A stretch of DNA of 64,000 nt from Pontibacter pamirensis (GTDB lineage Bacteria > Bacteroidota > Bacteroidia > Cytophagales > Hymenobacteraceae). Under the pieces are notes generated by a model. It ran no database searches. It saw only the letters and a program-made list of their open reading frames with translations, and was not told the origin of the DNA. Below are positions 1 to 8,424 of the stretch, one piece after another. Each line of letters begins with the position of its first letter. The first letter of the stretch is position 1. Both the position numbers and the translations under genes were made by a program. The stretch is taken from assembly GCF_010015475.1 (NCBI RefSeq), contig NZ_SSNI01000023.1, positions 41,877-105,876 of the forward strand, written 5' to 3'.

Positions 1-521
1 CGGAACAGCAGCGCATGAAGGCACACAAGCCACTGCTTTCTGAAGTCATTGACGCAGTGCAGGCTTACCTCAACAAACATCGTTTGCCGCAGGTTTTTTA
101 TAACATTGAAACCAAGTCTAAGCCTGAAACAGACGGCCTATATCACCCAGCCCCGGAAGAGTTTGTGCAGCTGTTAATGACGGTCGTAAAAGAGAAAGAA
201 ATAAAGGAGTGGGTAATCATCCAGTCTTTTGATGTGCGGACGCTACAGGTGCTGCGTAAAACTCATCCTTATATGAAGACATCCCTGCTGGTGGAAAACG
301 AGGAGAACCTGGAGCAAAATATAGAAAAGCTAGGCTTTACTCCTATCATTTACAGCCCTGACTATGAGTTAGTAACACCAGAACTGGTAGAAGCCACTCA
401 TAACCAAGGGATGAAGCTGATTCCCTGGACAGTAAATGAACCTGTTAAAATGCGGCAGCTAAAGCAGATGGGTGTGGATGGCCTTATCTCTGATTATCCA
501 GATTTGTTCAATAAATTATAA
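1..521 (+). CDS. Glycerophosphodiester phosphodiesterase family protein, C-terminal part (5' end outside window)
   Basis: The reading frame is open from base 3 and continues upstream of the window, so the N-terminus is missing. The ATG at base 15 is internal to the frame. The visible part matches the C-terminal half of the GDPD TIM barrel: a strand with YNIETKSKPE carrying metal- and substrate-binding acidic residues, VIIQSFD, and the closing LIPWTVNE and VDGLISDYPD motifs typical of the family. These enzymes hydrolyse glycerophosphodiesters to glycerol-3-phosphate and an alcohol. Family assignment is solid; the exact substrate and the presence of a signal peptide cannot be judged from this fragment. 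Confidence 0.88.
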   Translation, partial: EQQRMKAHKPLLSEVIDAVQAYLNKHRLPQVFYNIETKSKPETDGLYHPAPEEFVQLLMTVVKEKEIKEWVIIQSFDVRTLQVLRKTHPYMKTSLLVENEENLEQNIEKLGFTPIIYSPDYELVTPELVEATHNQGMKLIPWTVNEPVKMRQLKQMGVDGLISDYPDLFNKL

Positions 522-692
522 AGATTACCACAAGTTTTATCCTCATCCACTGTTTCATGCGTAAAGGCAGTAAAGGCCTGCCCCACTTACCCTAGACAAG
601 CTGTATCAGATTTGTTTTTTTATAGCTGATACTAATCAGGTATTGTAGAAAATAGTAAGACTCACAAAAAACATCAAAAGCCACAGATAACC

Positions 693-1145
693 ATGACACC
701 ACAACATGCATCTACCGTTGAACAGAAGTACAAGGAGTTTGTAGAACGCATTGTTGCTACAAATGCTGTATGGGGGTTGACAAAAGACGAAACGTGGGCA
801 ACGTCAAGCTCCCAAGAATTTGAAGACACTGAGGTTATCCTGTTCTGGTCCGGAAAGGAAGGTGCCGCAGCCTGTGCCGAAGATGAGTGGGCCACCTATA
901 CACCGGAAAGCATTACATTGGTTGAATTTCTGGAGAACTGGTGCGTGGGCATGTACGGGGATGAATTACTGGTAGGTGCCGATTGGGACACAGACCTCAA
1001 CGGCAAAGAAGCAGAACCGCTAGTGGTTGCCTTAGATGTTGTGAACGAGCTAAAAGCAAAAGGTAAAAAACTTGAGTTTACCCAATACGACAGCCAGGAT
1101 GAATTTGAAGAGCAGGTGCTCGAAGCCCTGGATGGCAACAAATAG
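693..1145 (+). CDS. DUF2750 domain-containing protein
   Basis: A 150-residue acidic protein without signal peptide or membrane segment. The pattern VERIVATNAVWGL, then a stretch ending in LFWSGKEGAAACAEDEW, then ITLVEFLENWCVGM, matches the DUF2750 family as I remember it. The C-terminal half adds a short alpha/beta segment and an acidic tail. No catalytic residues are known for the family, so no function is claimed. It stands alone between the GDPD gene and a DUF423 gene, with 171 bases upstream. Confidence 0.75.
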   Translation: MTPQHASTVEQKYKEFVERIVATNAVWGLTKDETWATSSSQEFEDTEVILFWSGKEGAAACAEDEWATYTPESITLVEFLENWCVGMYGDELLVGADWDTDLNGKEAEPLVVALDVVNELKAKGKKLEFTQYDSQDEFEEQVLEALDGNK

Positions 1146-1259
1146 TTATTGTGGATGATGAATGAAGAATTATAAATTATGAATGGGTTCAGACTTTAAG
1201 CCTCGTGGCTTACCTTTGTCCCGACACAAAGAAAATCATCATTCTTAATTTACATAACA

Positions 1260-1637
1260 GTGACTCAAAAATCAATACTGCTTATAGCCACTGCTTTTGG
1301 AGCCCTGACTGTGGCTATCGGAGCCTTTGGAGCACACGCGCTGGGGCCCATGCTAAGGGAAACAAACCGCATAGACACGTTTGAAACTGCTGTAAAGTAC
1401 CAGATGTACCACACGCTGGCCCTGCTGGCGGTAGGGCTGCTGTTGTTCAGAGTAGAGCAGCCGGCACTACAGGTTGCCGCATGGTGTTTTTTCCTTGGCA
1501 TTCTTATTTTCTCAGGCTCCCTTTACACGCTATGTATAACGGGCATTACCTGGTTGGGGGCCATCACTCCTATTGGAGGCACAGCCCTTATAGTAGGTTG
1601 GGGTGCTTTGTTTTACGCTATCCTGAAAGCACTATAA
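1260..1637 (+). CDS. DUF423 family membrane protein (YgdD/YwdK-like)
   Basis: A 125-residue integral membrane protein with four hydrophobic segments. It has the DUF423 hallmarks: GAFGAHAL near residues 22-29, KYQMYHTLALL in the second helix, and FSGSLYTL followed by ITPIGGTALIVGW. The start is a GTG; no in-frame ATG lies close by and the family begins at this point. DUF423 proteins are small inner-membrane proteins of unknown function. The gene stands alone and is followed by two hairpins. Confidence 0.85.
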   Translation: MTQKSILLIATAFGALTVAIGAFGAHALGPMLRETNRIDTFETAVKYQMYHTLALLAVGLLLFRVEQPALQVAAWCFFLGILIFSGSLYTLCITGITWLGAITPIGGTALIVGWGALFYAILKAL

Positions 1638-1642
1638 TTAGA

Positions 1643-1673
1643 AGAAGCAGCCACTTTAAACGTGGCTGCTTCT
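1643..1673 (+). terminator. Hairpin after the DUF423 gene, no U-tract
   Basis: Perfect 12-bp inverted repeat AGAAGCAGCCAC / GTGGCTGCTTCT around a short loop, six bases after the stop codon. No T-run follows, so it may act with the stronger terminator 60 bases downstream or stabilise the transcript 3' end. Confidence 0.45.
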
Positions 1674-1736
1674 GATACGCTGGTCAACTTATGTGCACTA
1701 TTTAGAAAAATTAACAGAAGCGCTATGCCTGCGCAT

Positions 1737-1767
1737 AAAAAAAGCCCTCTTTCGGAGGGCTTTTTTT
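1737..1767. terminator. Bidirectional intrinsic terminator
   Basis: Stem GCCCTC / GAGGGC with loop, flanked by seven A on the left and seven T on the right, so it can terminate transcription from both sides. It lies between the convergent DUF423 and DUF1573 genes. Confidence 0.88.
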
Positions 1768-1794
1768 ATGTCTATTGAACTACTACAGCTATGT

Positions 1795-2244
1795 CTACTG
1801 CTTTGCAGCGCTGGCAGTAGATTTATCTTTAATGTTTGTCACGATGTACACATATTTCGCACCTTCAGCTGCGTTAGAGTGCACGGTGATAGCTTTTTTC
1901 TGCTGCCCCATTTTACCGGCACTGTTGAATTTAGCTGTTACAAAACCTGTTTTACCTGGCATTACAGGCTCTTTTGTCCAGTTTGGAGTAGTACACCCGC
2001 AGGTTACATCCACGCGCTCAATAACAAGTGGCTGTGTGCCTGTATTCGTAAACTTGAATGTGTGTTCCACTACATCACCTTGGGTAATGTCACCAAAGTT
2101 ATGCTCCGTTTCCTCAAAAGTTAGCGCCGGGCCATTCTTTGCCTGCTCTTGCGGAGCTGTTGCCTTGGCTTTTGGTTGTTCCTGCGCCATAGTGCTACCA
2201 GCTACTAAAGCTGCAAAAGCAAAAGAAAGAAGTACTTTTTTCAT
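1795..2244 (-). CDS. DUF1573 domain-containing secreted protein
   Basis: A 149-residue protein with a clear Sec signal peptide (MKK, hydrophobic core, cleavage near STMAQ). A linker follows, then a single DUF1573 Ig-like domain: FEETEHNFGDITQGDVVEHTF, FTNTGTQPLVI, and the conserved VTCGCTTPNW with its Cys pair, ending in ITVHSNA. Such proteins are abundant and probably periplasmic or surface-associated in Bacteroidota; no biochemical function is established. The gene is monocistronic and convergent with the DUF423 gene. Confidence 0.88.
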   Translation of the reverse strand: MKKVLLSFAFAALVAGSTMAQEQPKAKATAPQEQAKNGPALTFEETEHNFGDITQGDVVEHTFKFTNTGTQPLVIERVDVTCGCTTPNWTKEPVMPGKTGFVTAKFNSAGKMGQQKKAITVHSNAAEGAKYVYIVTNIKDKSTASAAKQ

Positions 2245-2324
2245 CTGAATTTAGGGTTAAGGTTAAAGCAATAGCTATGATACTGTTTTTTTTGAAAAAC
2301 GTTACAATATAGGTTTTTCTTATA

Positions 2325-3731
2325 TCAATCAACTAATAAATGCTGATTAAAGTTCAGCAGGTACAGTTCTTCCGACGAGCGGGTAAGAGCCGTATACAGC
2401 CAGCGTGCGAATTCCTCATTCACCATGTCATCTTTCAGGAATCCCTGGTCAACAAACACCGCTTTCCACTGGCCACCCTGTGCCTTATGGCAGGTCAAGG
2501 CATAAGCAAATTTTACCTGCAGCGCATTCAGGTAAGGGTTCTTTTTAAGCTCCTTGCTTCGCTCTTTCTTTGTTTTTATGTCCGCGTAATCCTGCAGCAC
2601 GGCTTCGTAAAGCTTCTTGTTCTGATCAGTTGGCAGGGCGGGTGTATCCGTGTACAAGGTATCCAGCATAATCTTCACCTCCTCCTCCTGCGCTTCCGGG
2701 TAATCGATGAATCGGACGCGGACATCGGCAAAGCGGAAGCCGTACATATCCTCGTAACTGATGATTTTAGTTACCTCCACAAAGTCTCCGTTGGCCATAA
2801 AACCGATGTCAGAATCTTTGTCAAGCCAGAAATAGTTGTTGCGCACAATCATCAGGTAATCTCCCACGTTCAACTCATCTTCGGAAAAAAAGATGTTCCG
2901 GCGCACATGCTGGTTATACAGGTTGGCTGATTTGTTTGAGCGGCAGATAATGATAGTATTCTCGATGCCGAACTTATCGTAAGCGTAGCGCAAGCCATCC
3001 TCCAGTTTCTCGCCTGTCATCCGGAAAATATCGCGCCAGCCTTTGGTAAACAGCTTTATCTCAAGCGGCTCCTGTTTCATTTGATCACGCAGTTGCGTGG
3101 CATTCATCAATATGCCAGAGGCCTCTGCCTGCCGCATAACGTTACGAAGCTCTACCTGCTGCACATTGCACCAGAAGTTTTGCTTCAGGTACTCCGCGTC
3201 CAGTGAAGGGCTAAGCGCCTGCCCTACCGGTGGCAGCTGAGCCGTATCGCCAATCAGCAAAAGCTTGTTGTTCTTTTTATCAAAAACATAGTTCAGCAGG
3301 TCTTCTAACAGACCGTTTTCACCATACCCGCTCTCATCTGAAATCATTGACGACTCATCCACAATGTAGATGGTATTGTCAGATTTATTAGGCTGGCGGG
3401 TGAAGGAAAGCCCTTCAGAGAAAGGATTCGCCGTCTGGCGGTATATCTTCTTATGTATGGTGTGGGCCGGTTTGCCGCTGTAACTGGCCATTACTTTGGC
3501 CGCTCGGCCTGTTGGTGCAAGCAGCACATACTTATAGCCAAAGGTATTCAGGATTTTCACCAGCGAGCTGACCACCGTTGTCTTACCTGTACCGGCATAG
3601 CCTTTCAGTAAAAAAACCTGCCGCTCCTCCTGCTTTGACAGGATAAATTCATCAAGCTTCGTGAAAAGTTTGGCTTGGTCTTCGGTCGGTTCAAATGGAA
3701 AATTATTTTTTAAGGCTTCTAAGGGGCGCAT
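2325..3731 (-). CDS. ATP-dependent RecD-like DNA helicase (SF1, UvrD_C_2)
   Basis: About 468 residues of superfamily 1 helicase. Motifs in order: Walker A GYAGTGKTT, APTGRAAK (motif Ia), YIVDESSMI (Walker B), LLIGDTAQLPP (motif III), then the C-terminal ALTCHKAQGGQW and YTALTRSSEELYLL typical of UvrD_C_2. It is shorter than RecD2, lacking a long N-terminal region, and resembles the small RecD-like helicases common in Bacteroidota. I chose the ATG at 3731 (MRPLEALK) over an upstream TTG at 3773, because the upstream extension resembles nothing in the family. Role inferred: 5'-3' unwinding in DNA repair. Confidence 0.88.
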   Translation of the reverse strand: MRPLEALKNNFPFEPTEDQAKLFTKLDEFILSKQEERQVFLLKGYAGTGKTTVVSSLVKILNTFGYKYVLLAPTGRAAKVMASYSGKPAHTIHKKIYRQTANPFSEGLSFTRQPNKSDNTIYIVDESSMISDESGYGENGLLEDLLNYVFDKKNNKLLLIGDTAQLPPVGQALSPSLDAEYLKQNFWCNVQQVELRNVMRQAEASGILMNATQLRDQMKQEPLEIKLFTKGWRDIFRMTGEKLEDGLRYAYDKFGIENTIIICRSNKSANLYNQHVRRNIFFSEDELNVGDYLMIVRNNYFWLDKDSDIGFMANGDFVEVTKIISYEDMYGFRFADVRVRFIDYPEAQEEEVKIMLDTLYTDTPALPTDQNKKLYEAVLQDYADIKTKKERSKELKKNPYLNALQVKFAYALTCHKAQGGQWKAVFVDQGFLKDDMVNEEFARWLYTALTRSSEELYLLNFNQHLLVD

Positions 3732-3891
3732 GCTTAATCTTATAATTTGAGGCTGACAGAACGATAAAAGCAATCATTCACTTTAATTGAGAAGGGATTT
3801 TTTTCTGTCACTACTCCCATTCCAAAAGCACGTGCTGCTTCTTCGCTCCCGGGTACAAGTAAAGGTACGGAAGCAGAAAATTATGCACAAA

Positions 3892-3921
3892 AAAAAGCCT
3901 TACGCTGTGGTAAGGCTTTTT
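3892..3921 (-). terminator. Intrinsic terminator of the cold-shock gene
   Basis: Seven-bp stem GCCTTAC / GTAAGGC with hexanucleotide loop; T-tracts flank it on both strands. It lies just beyond the cspA-like stop codon and is best oriented for leftward transcription. Confidence 0.85.
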
Positions 3922-3950
3922 CGGTTTTGAAATGATGTATAGTCTAAGAA

Positions 3951-4142
3951 CTAAGCTCTTTTAACATTAACAGCATTTAGTCCTTTTCTTCCTTCCTGAA
4001 GTTCATACGTTACTTCGTCATTTTCTCTGATCTCGTCAACAAGACCGCTAACATGTACGAAATACTCTTGTCCTGTGCTTTCATCCTTAATAAAACCAAA
4101 TCCTTTTGTCTCATTAAAGAACTTTACTACTCCTTTGTTCAT
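3951..4142 (-). CDS. Cold-shock domain protein
   Basis: A 63-residue single cold-shock domain. It begins MNKGVVKFFNETKGFGFI, containing RNP1 (KGFGFI), followed by RNP2-like YFVHVS. It ends KGLNAVNVKRA. These are single-stranded nucleic-acid-binding proteins acting as RNA chaperones. I use the ATG at 4142 because it matches the invariant family N-terminus; an upstream in-frame extension of 17 codons is not family-like. A TACTTTTG element 20 bases upstream is a good -7 promoter candidate. Confidence 0.93.
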   Translation of the reverse strand: MNKGVVKFFNETKGFGFIKDESTGQEYFVHVSGLVDEIRENDEVTYELQEGRKGLNAVNVKRA

Positions 4143-4162
4143 GATAATTTTTTTATTTTCCT

Positions 4163-4170
4163 CAAAAGTA
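4163..4170 (-). promoter_or_regulatory. Putative -7 element of the cold-shock gene promoter
   Basis: Read leftward the bases are TACTTTTG, a perfect match to the Bacteroidota -7 consensus TAnnTTTG. No good -33 TTTG was found at 19-20 bases upstream. Transcription would begin a short way before the ATG at 4142. Confidence 0.4.
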
Positions 4171-4292
4171 CATAATAATGTAATGCCAAGCACTACAATT
4201 TTCTTAATTCTTTACTTTGTTGTCTTTTTAAATGATAAACATTGCTCTAAACTATGAATTTCAGGTAAAGGAAACAACATAAATATTGAATT

Positions 4293-4748
4293 TTAATCTC
4301 TACGCTTTATATCGCCTGGGGTTATGGTAGCCATTGTGGTAGTGGCTTTTGCGATAAGCAAAGGCTCATGATCTTCTTTTATTACATAGACTTCAGCCTC
4401 GCAGAAGCTTAGCCTGCGGCCAGACTTGATAACATAGCCTTTTGCCCACAGTTTCTCTCCTACCCCCGGATTTAGATAGGAAACTTTTAGCTCAGCCGTT
4501 ACCACACTATGGCCTTTTGGCACCAGGCTGGCAGCAGCAAAACCCGCCACAATATCAGCGACTGTGGCAATGAGGCCTCCATGCGCAAAGCCCATTTGCT
4601 GCAAGTGCTGGTCTTCCATAGTTAATTCGCCTTCTATGCTGCCAACTTCTATCTTTGTAATATTAAAGCCCGTGAGCTTCATAAAACCCTGTCGCGCTAA
4701 TTTTTCACGTATGTCCTGCTTAAAGTCAGGGTTAAAAGTTTTGATCAT
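4293..4748 (-). CDS. PaaI family thioesterase (hotdog fold)
   Basis: A 151-residue hotdog-fold protein. The central motif GFAHGGLIATVADIVAGFAA has the HGG and the acidic residue on the long helix used by PaaI-type acyl-CoA thioesterases; later strands VVTAELKVSYL and GYVIKSGRRLSFCEAEVYV follow family order. It probably hydrolyses (aryl)acyl-CoA as a housekeeping thioesterase. The start is ATG 4748 (MIKTFNPDF). The open frame extends far upstream, but that part is antisense to the divergent NUDIX gene. The two starts lie 38 bases apart. Confidence 0.88.
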   Translation of the reverse strand: MIKTFNPDFKQDIREKLARQGFMKLTGFNITKIEVGSIEGELTMEDQHLQQMGFAHGGLIATVADIVAGFAAASLVPKGHSVVTAELKVSYLNPGVGEKLWAKGYVIKSGRRLSFCEAEVYVIKEDHEPLLIAKATTTMATITPGDIKRRD

Positions 4749-4786
4749 GCAGTAAAAGTACTGCCTATACCTGTAGCACACAAAAT

Positions 4787-5272
4787 ATGCCTGAACTGAA
4801 TCCCAAAGCCGCTGCCTACGCCGGGAAAACCCGCGTGCGCGTGTGTGGCATCTGCATCCACAACGACAAACTCCTGCTGGTGCGCCACGGCGGCACCGTA
4901 GATAATCGAGACTTCTGGGCGCCACCGGGAGGTGGCCTTCAATATGCTGAAACAATGCAGTCCTGCCTGAAGCGCGAAATACAGGAAGAAACAGGACTGG
5001 AAGTACAGGTGGAGCGCTTCCTGTTTGTGAATGAATTCCTGCAGCCTCCCCTGCACGCGATTGAGTTCTTCTTCGAGGCAAAAATTTCTGGAGGTACTTT
5101 AGGCACAGGCTCAGATCCCGAGGCAGCTGCCGGCGAACAGCTCATTGAGCAGGTACAGTGGCTGACTTTAAAAGAGTTGCAGGCCATTCCTTACAACGAC
5201 AAGCACAGGGTGCTGCAGCTTCTGCTTTCTCTGGACGATCTGCTGGGTATGGACCATTATTTTATACCATAG
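4787..5272 (+). CDS. NUDIX hydrolase
   Basis: A 161-residue protein with the complete Nudix box: GGLQYAE, then REIQEETGLE (G-x5-E-x7-REUxEExGU), preceded by FWAPPGGG. It has a short N-terminal strand region and a C-terminal WLTLKELQAIPY segment usual in ADP-ribose/NTP pyrophosphatase-like members. It hydrolyses a nucleoside diphosphate linked to some moiety X; substrate unknown. It is divergent from the PaaI thioesterase with a very short shared promoter region. Confidence 0.88.
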   Translation: MPELNPKAAAYAGKTRVRVCGICIHNDKLLLVRHGGTVDNRDFWAPPGGGLQYAETMQSCLKREIQEETGLEVQVERFLFVNEFLQPPLHAIEFFFEAKISGGTLGTGSDPEAAAGEQLIEQVQWLTLKELQAIPYNDKHRVLQLLLSLDDLLGMDHYFIP

Positions 5273-5362
5273 CGGCTGCTTTGCTGCCTTCTGCTATATT
5301 TTTTTTATACTTGCAGAAGTGCACCAATACGCAAAGCAGCTTCTTTCCTACAGCTATATATT

Positions 5363-6250
5363 TTGAACACCATCAACACTCATTACCGGCTCTCCCACAA
5401 GATAGAAGACGAGGCCTTCGGCCTCTCGCAAGCCTCTTACTGTAATTTATACTTGTCGCTTAGCCAGAAGGCAATTAGGCTGGCTGTGGTCGATACTGTC
5501 CGGAACAAGTTTGTGGTGCTGGAGGATTATGAGCTGATTACTATCTTTACGCCGCTGCAGGTAGCTGAACAACTGCGCCTGATAGCCGCTGAAAACCTGC
5601 TGTTTCAGGAGCAGCACTGGAACACGGTACGTGTGTCTTTCAGTAACCTGCACTTCACCCTAGTTCCGGAAACACTTTACGACCCTACCCATAAAGAAGA
5701 CTACCTGCGCCTGCACAGTGAGCTGAACCCACTGCAGGATGTGGTGCTCTCGTACCGCCACGGTGGCCTGGAGGCCCTGAATATTTTCTCGGTAGATGTA
5801 GCATCTTATGGAATACTTCAGGAGCTTTTCCCCCGACAACCTGTTCAGATTGTGCACCAGACCAGTGCTCTGATCCGAAGCGTGCTGCACCACACGGATC
5901 GCACTTCTGCCCGCAACATAAATATTTTTGTGGAGCGCAACTATGTCACAATACTCGTAATAAGCCAAAACGGACTGGAGTTTTGCAATGTGTTCCACTA
6001 CCATAGCCCGGAAGACTTCATCTATTACATCATCTTTGTGATGCAGGAACAGAAGTTAAATCCGGAGCAGGAAACACTTACCGCATGGGGCGATATAACA
6101 CATGATTCCTCACTGTTCAACATCTTGCAGAAATACGTACGCCATATCAAATTAGGCAAGAAACCGGCTGATGTAGAATACAGCTACAAATTCCATGATA
6201 TGTTCGAGCATCGGTATTTCGAACTTTATAGCCTGCACCTGTGTGAGTAA
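5363..6250 (+). CDS. DUF3822 family protein
   Basis: A 295-residue soluble protein. The N-terminal pattern YNLYLSLSQKAIRLAVVD-like (here CNLYLSLSQKAIRLAVVD), the LVPETLYDP segment and the C-terminal half ending in YFELYSLHLCE match DUF3822, a family confined to Bacteroidota. It resembles the actin/HSP70-like ATPase fold in secondary-structure order, but no clear catalytic residue is visible. The only reasonable start is a TTG; no in-frame ATG occurs nearby. In related genomes DUF3822 usually lies by rsmD and coaD. Here coaD follows after 163 bases and no rsmD is present between them. Confidence 0.78.
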   Translation: MNTINTHYRLSHKIEDEAFGLSQASYCNLYLSLSQKAIRLAVVDTVRNKFVVLEDYELITIFTPLQVAEQLRLIAAENLLFQEQHWNTVRVSFSNLHFTLVPETLYDPTHKEDYLRLHSELNPLQDVVLSYRHGGLEALNIFSVDVASYGILQELFPRQPVQIVHQTSALIRSVLHHTDRTSARNINIFVERNYVTILVISQNGLEFCNVFHYHSPEDFIYYIIFVMQEQKLNPEQETLTAWGDITHDSSLFNILQKYVRHIKLGKKPADVEYSYKFHDMFEHRYFELYSLHLCE

Positions 6251-6413
6251 AATTTATTGTTATATTGCTAGATTGTTATAGGCTGCATAGTTAAATCATA
6301 ACCCTAAGCAACACAGGCTTTATATCAAAGAAAAGGATGTAAGCGTATGAGGTTACCGGAGAGTATACCTGTTTCACAACATCATCACTTACAACAATTT
6401 TACAATTAGATAA

Positions 6414-6893
6414 ATGAAAAGAATTGCCCTGTTCCCCGGCTCCTTCGACCCTTTTACCAATGGGCACTACGATGTGGTGATGCGCGGAGCGAAGCTTTTT
6501 GACGAGGTGATAGTGGCCATAGGGAACAATAGCAGCAAGCAGCGCTATATACCCGTCGAGAAGATGTATGAGGTCATGACGCGGTTATTTGCCGATCAGC
6601 CCAACATTAAGGTGCAGACGTTTAAAGGCCTGACAGCAGAGTTTGCGCGCGAGGTAGGAGCCCAGTTTCTGCTGCGTGGCTTGCGCAACACCACCGACTT
6701 TGAGTATGAAAACACCATTGCGCAGGCGAACCGTCAGGTAAATAACGACCTGGAGAGTGTGTTTCTGATTACCTCACCGCTGCTTGCCGCCATCAGTTCC
6801 TCTATTATCCGTGAGATTCACCGCTTCGGGGGCAATGTGGATCAGTTTATACCTTTCCAGTTTTCAGAGATTGCAGATAGTGCCGGACAATAA
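6414..6893 (+). CDS. coaD: Phosphopantetheine adenylyltransferase
   Basis: A 159-residue CoaD with all landmarks: FPGSFDPFTNGH (nucleotidyltransferase HxGH-type motif), LLRGLRNTTDFEYE, and the C-terminal SSSIIREIHRFGGNVDQFIP. It transfers AMP from ATP to 4'-phosphopantetheine to give dephospho-CoA in coenzyme A synthesis. It has the usual length and an ATG start, directly after a T/A-rich leader. Its last 47 bases overlap the end of a convergent NUDIX gene. Confidence 0.96.
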   Translation: MKRIALFPGSFDPFTNGHYDVVMRGAKLFDEVIVAIGNNSSKQRYIPVEKMYEVMTRLFADQPNIKVQTFKGLTAEFAREVGAQFLLRGLRNTTDFEYENTIAQANRQVNNDLESVFLITSPLLAAISSSIIREIHRFGGNVDQFIPFQFSEIADSAGQ

Positions 6894-7527
6894 AGGCAAT
6901 GGAAGTATACGCTTTTGGTAACACTTCCTCCACCTCCTCCGGAGTCATCCAGCGCACTTCCTCAATAAACTCCTCGGCCTGCGGCTTTATCAGACTGTCG
7001 TCGGTGCAGTTCATCACGTACCAGTTGGTCTTCTTAAGGATCTTTTTGCCTTTGAAGGCGTAGGAGTGCCAGGTTTTCGGCAGCTTGTCTACCACTTCTA
7101 CCTGAATGTTGCACTCCTCCTCTACTTCCCGCAGTGCCCCGTCTTGTACTTTCTCTTTCTTGTTCAGCTTCCCTTTCGGAAGGTCCCATACCCCTAAGCG
7201 GTAAATCATCAGGATCTTACCGTCCTTCAGTACCAAACCTCCGGCTGCCTTCACAATTTTAAACTGATCTTTGAGATGCGCGATCAGTTTCTTCTTTTTG
7301 TCGGTTACCAGCGTAAGCGAGCGCAGCTTTTTCAGCTTCTTTACCTCCATTAACCGCACAATACGATCAATCAGCAGTGCATCGGTATCTTTTACCAGCA
7401 CATCCCCGACCAAATCTTTGGAAGTGAAGTGATCAGAAGCCTTCAGAATAAGGTCGTACTCATGCTTGTACACCTTTTCGTTTGCCTTTTTGAGAATCAG
7501 GGGAATATCGTTGATGAAAACATTCAT
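6847..7527 (-). CDS. NUDIX hydrolase with N-terminal extension
   Basis: A 226-residue protein. Residues 1-85 form an unassigned alpha/beta extension rich in Lys (MEVKKLKKLRSLTLVTDKKKK). From about residue 90 the NUDIX domain begins (AAGGLVLKDGKILMIYR). Its box reads GKLNKKEKVQDGALREVEEE, with G-x5-E and REVEEECN; the ExxE core is intact. The C-terminal helix LPKAYTSIAFIVRHYL closes the domain. It converges with coaD and overlaps it by 47 bases. It is divergent from pyrE. Substrate unknown. Confidence 0.85.
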   Translation of the reverse strand: MNVFINDIPLILKKANEKVYKHEYDLILKASDHFTSKDLVGDVLVKDTDALLIDRIVRLMEVKKLKKLRSLTLVTDKKKKLIAHLKDQFKIVKAAGGLVLKDGKILMIYRLGVWDLPKGKLNKKEKVQDGALREVEEECNIQVEVVDKLPKTWHSYAFKGKKILKKTNWYVMNCTDDSLIKPQAEEFIEEVRWMTPEEVEEVLPKAYTSIAFIVRHYLQSLKTGKV

Positions 7528-7596
7528 GCGCTTAGCTGCTTCTGATGAAGAATTCTAAATTTACACAAATCAATTAATAAATAACCTGAAACAAAA

Positions 7597-7627
7597 TTTG
7601 CAGGCATAAAAAGGAAGAATATTTATG
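7597..7627 (+). promoter_or_regulatory. Putative pyrE promoter
   Basis: TTTG at 7597-7600, exactly 19 bases, then TATTTATG at 7620-7627, one mismatch from TAnnTTTG. It would give a very short leader before the ATG at 7639. The match is by eye only. Confidence 0.4.
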
Positions 7628-7638
7628 TAATTTCGGCC

Positions 7639-8277
7639 ATGGATTCTACGAACACAGCACATCAAGTAGCCTCTTTCCTGCTGGAAACCGAGGCAGTAAA
7701 ACTAAGTCCGGCGCAGCCTTTTAAGTGGAGCAGCGGCTGGAACTCCCCCATTTACTGCGATAACCGCGTGACCCTCTCTTTTCCGTACATCCGCAGCTAT
7801 ATCAAGCAACAACTGGCTGAGCTCATCAAGCAGCACTACCCGGAGGCAGAAGCCATTGCCGGTGTCGCCACGGCTGGTATTGCCCAGGGCGCGCTTGTTG
7901 CCGACCTCTTGGAAATGCCCTTTCTCTATGTACGCCCAGAGACAAAGAAGCATGGTATGGGCAACCAGATAGAAGGACGGCTTCTGGAAGGCCAGAAAGT
8001 GGTGCTGGTAGAAGACCTTATTTCGACAGGTGGCAGTTCCCTGAAAGCCGCTGAAGCAGTAAAAGCCGCCGGTGCCGAGGTAATTGGTATGGCTGCCATT
8101 TTTACTTATGGCTTTTCTGTGGCTGATGACAACTTCCGGCAGGCAGGCATCCCACTCTTTTGCCTCTGTAATTACAATGCGCTTATAGAGGCCGCAGTGT
8201 CCAATGGCTACATCCAGGCCTCTGCCATGGAAGCCCTGGCACAGTGGCGGGAGTCTCCGGAGACGTGGGGGAAGTAG
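7639..8277 (+). CDS. pyrE: Orotate phosphoribosyltransferase
   Basis: A 212-residue type I PRTase. The PRPP-binding motif VVLVEDLISTGGSS is intact, and the N-terminal FKWSSGWNSPIYCDNR and central VRPETKKHGMGNQIEG segments carry the Arg/Lys residues used for PRPP and orotate. It forms OMP from orotate and PRPP in pyrimidine synthesis. Length is normal. The gene stands alone and is divergent from the NUDIX gene. Confidence 0.95.
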   Translation: MDSTNTAHQVASFLLETEAVKLSPAQPFKWSSGWNSPIYCDNRVTLSFPYIRSYIKQQLAELIKQHYPEAEAIAGVATAGIAQGALVADLLEMPFLYVRPETKKHGMGNQIEGRLLEGQKVVLVEDLISTGGSSLKAAEAVKAAGAEVIGMAAIFTYGFSVADDNFRQAGIPLFCLCNYNALIEAAVSNGYIQASAMEALAQWRESPETWGK

Positions 8278-8424
8278 GCAGGCTTAGCCTTAAGCTATAT
8301 ATAAAATGACAGTGTTTGTTATACTGGCTACGTAACCTAAGTGAAACCACTCCATCCTTATATGTTTTACATTCGATAGTTCTATTAAAGTTTGGAATAG
8401 CAACTCCGGGTCAAACCACCCCTG

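Noticed and set aside
3732..3773. TTG-started extension of the helicase
   Set aside because: The added residues do not look like the family N-terminus, and an ATG at 3731 fits better.
4749..5081. Long upstream extension of the thioesterase frame
   Set aside because: It lies antisense to the well-supported NUDIX gene and has no similarity to PaaI proteins.
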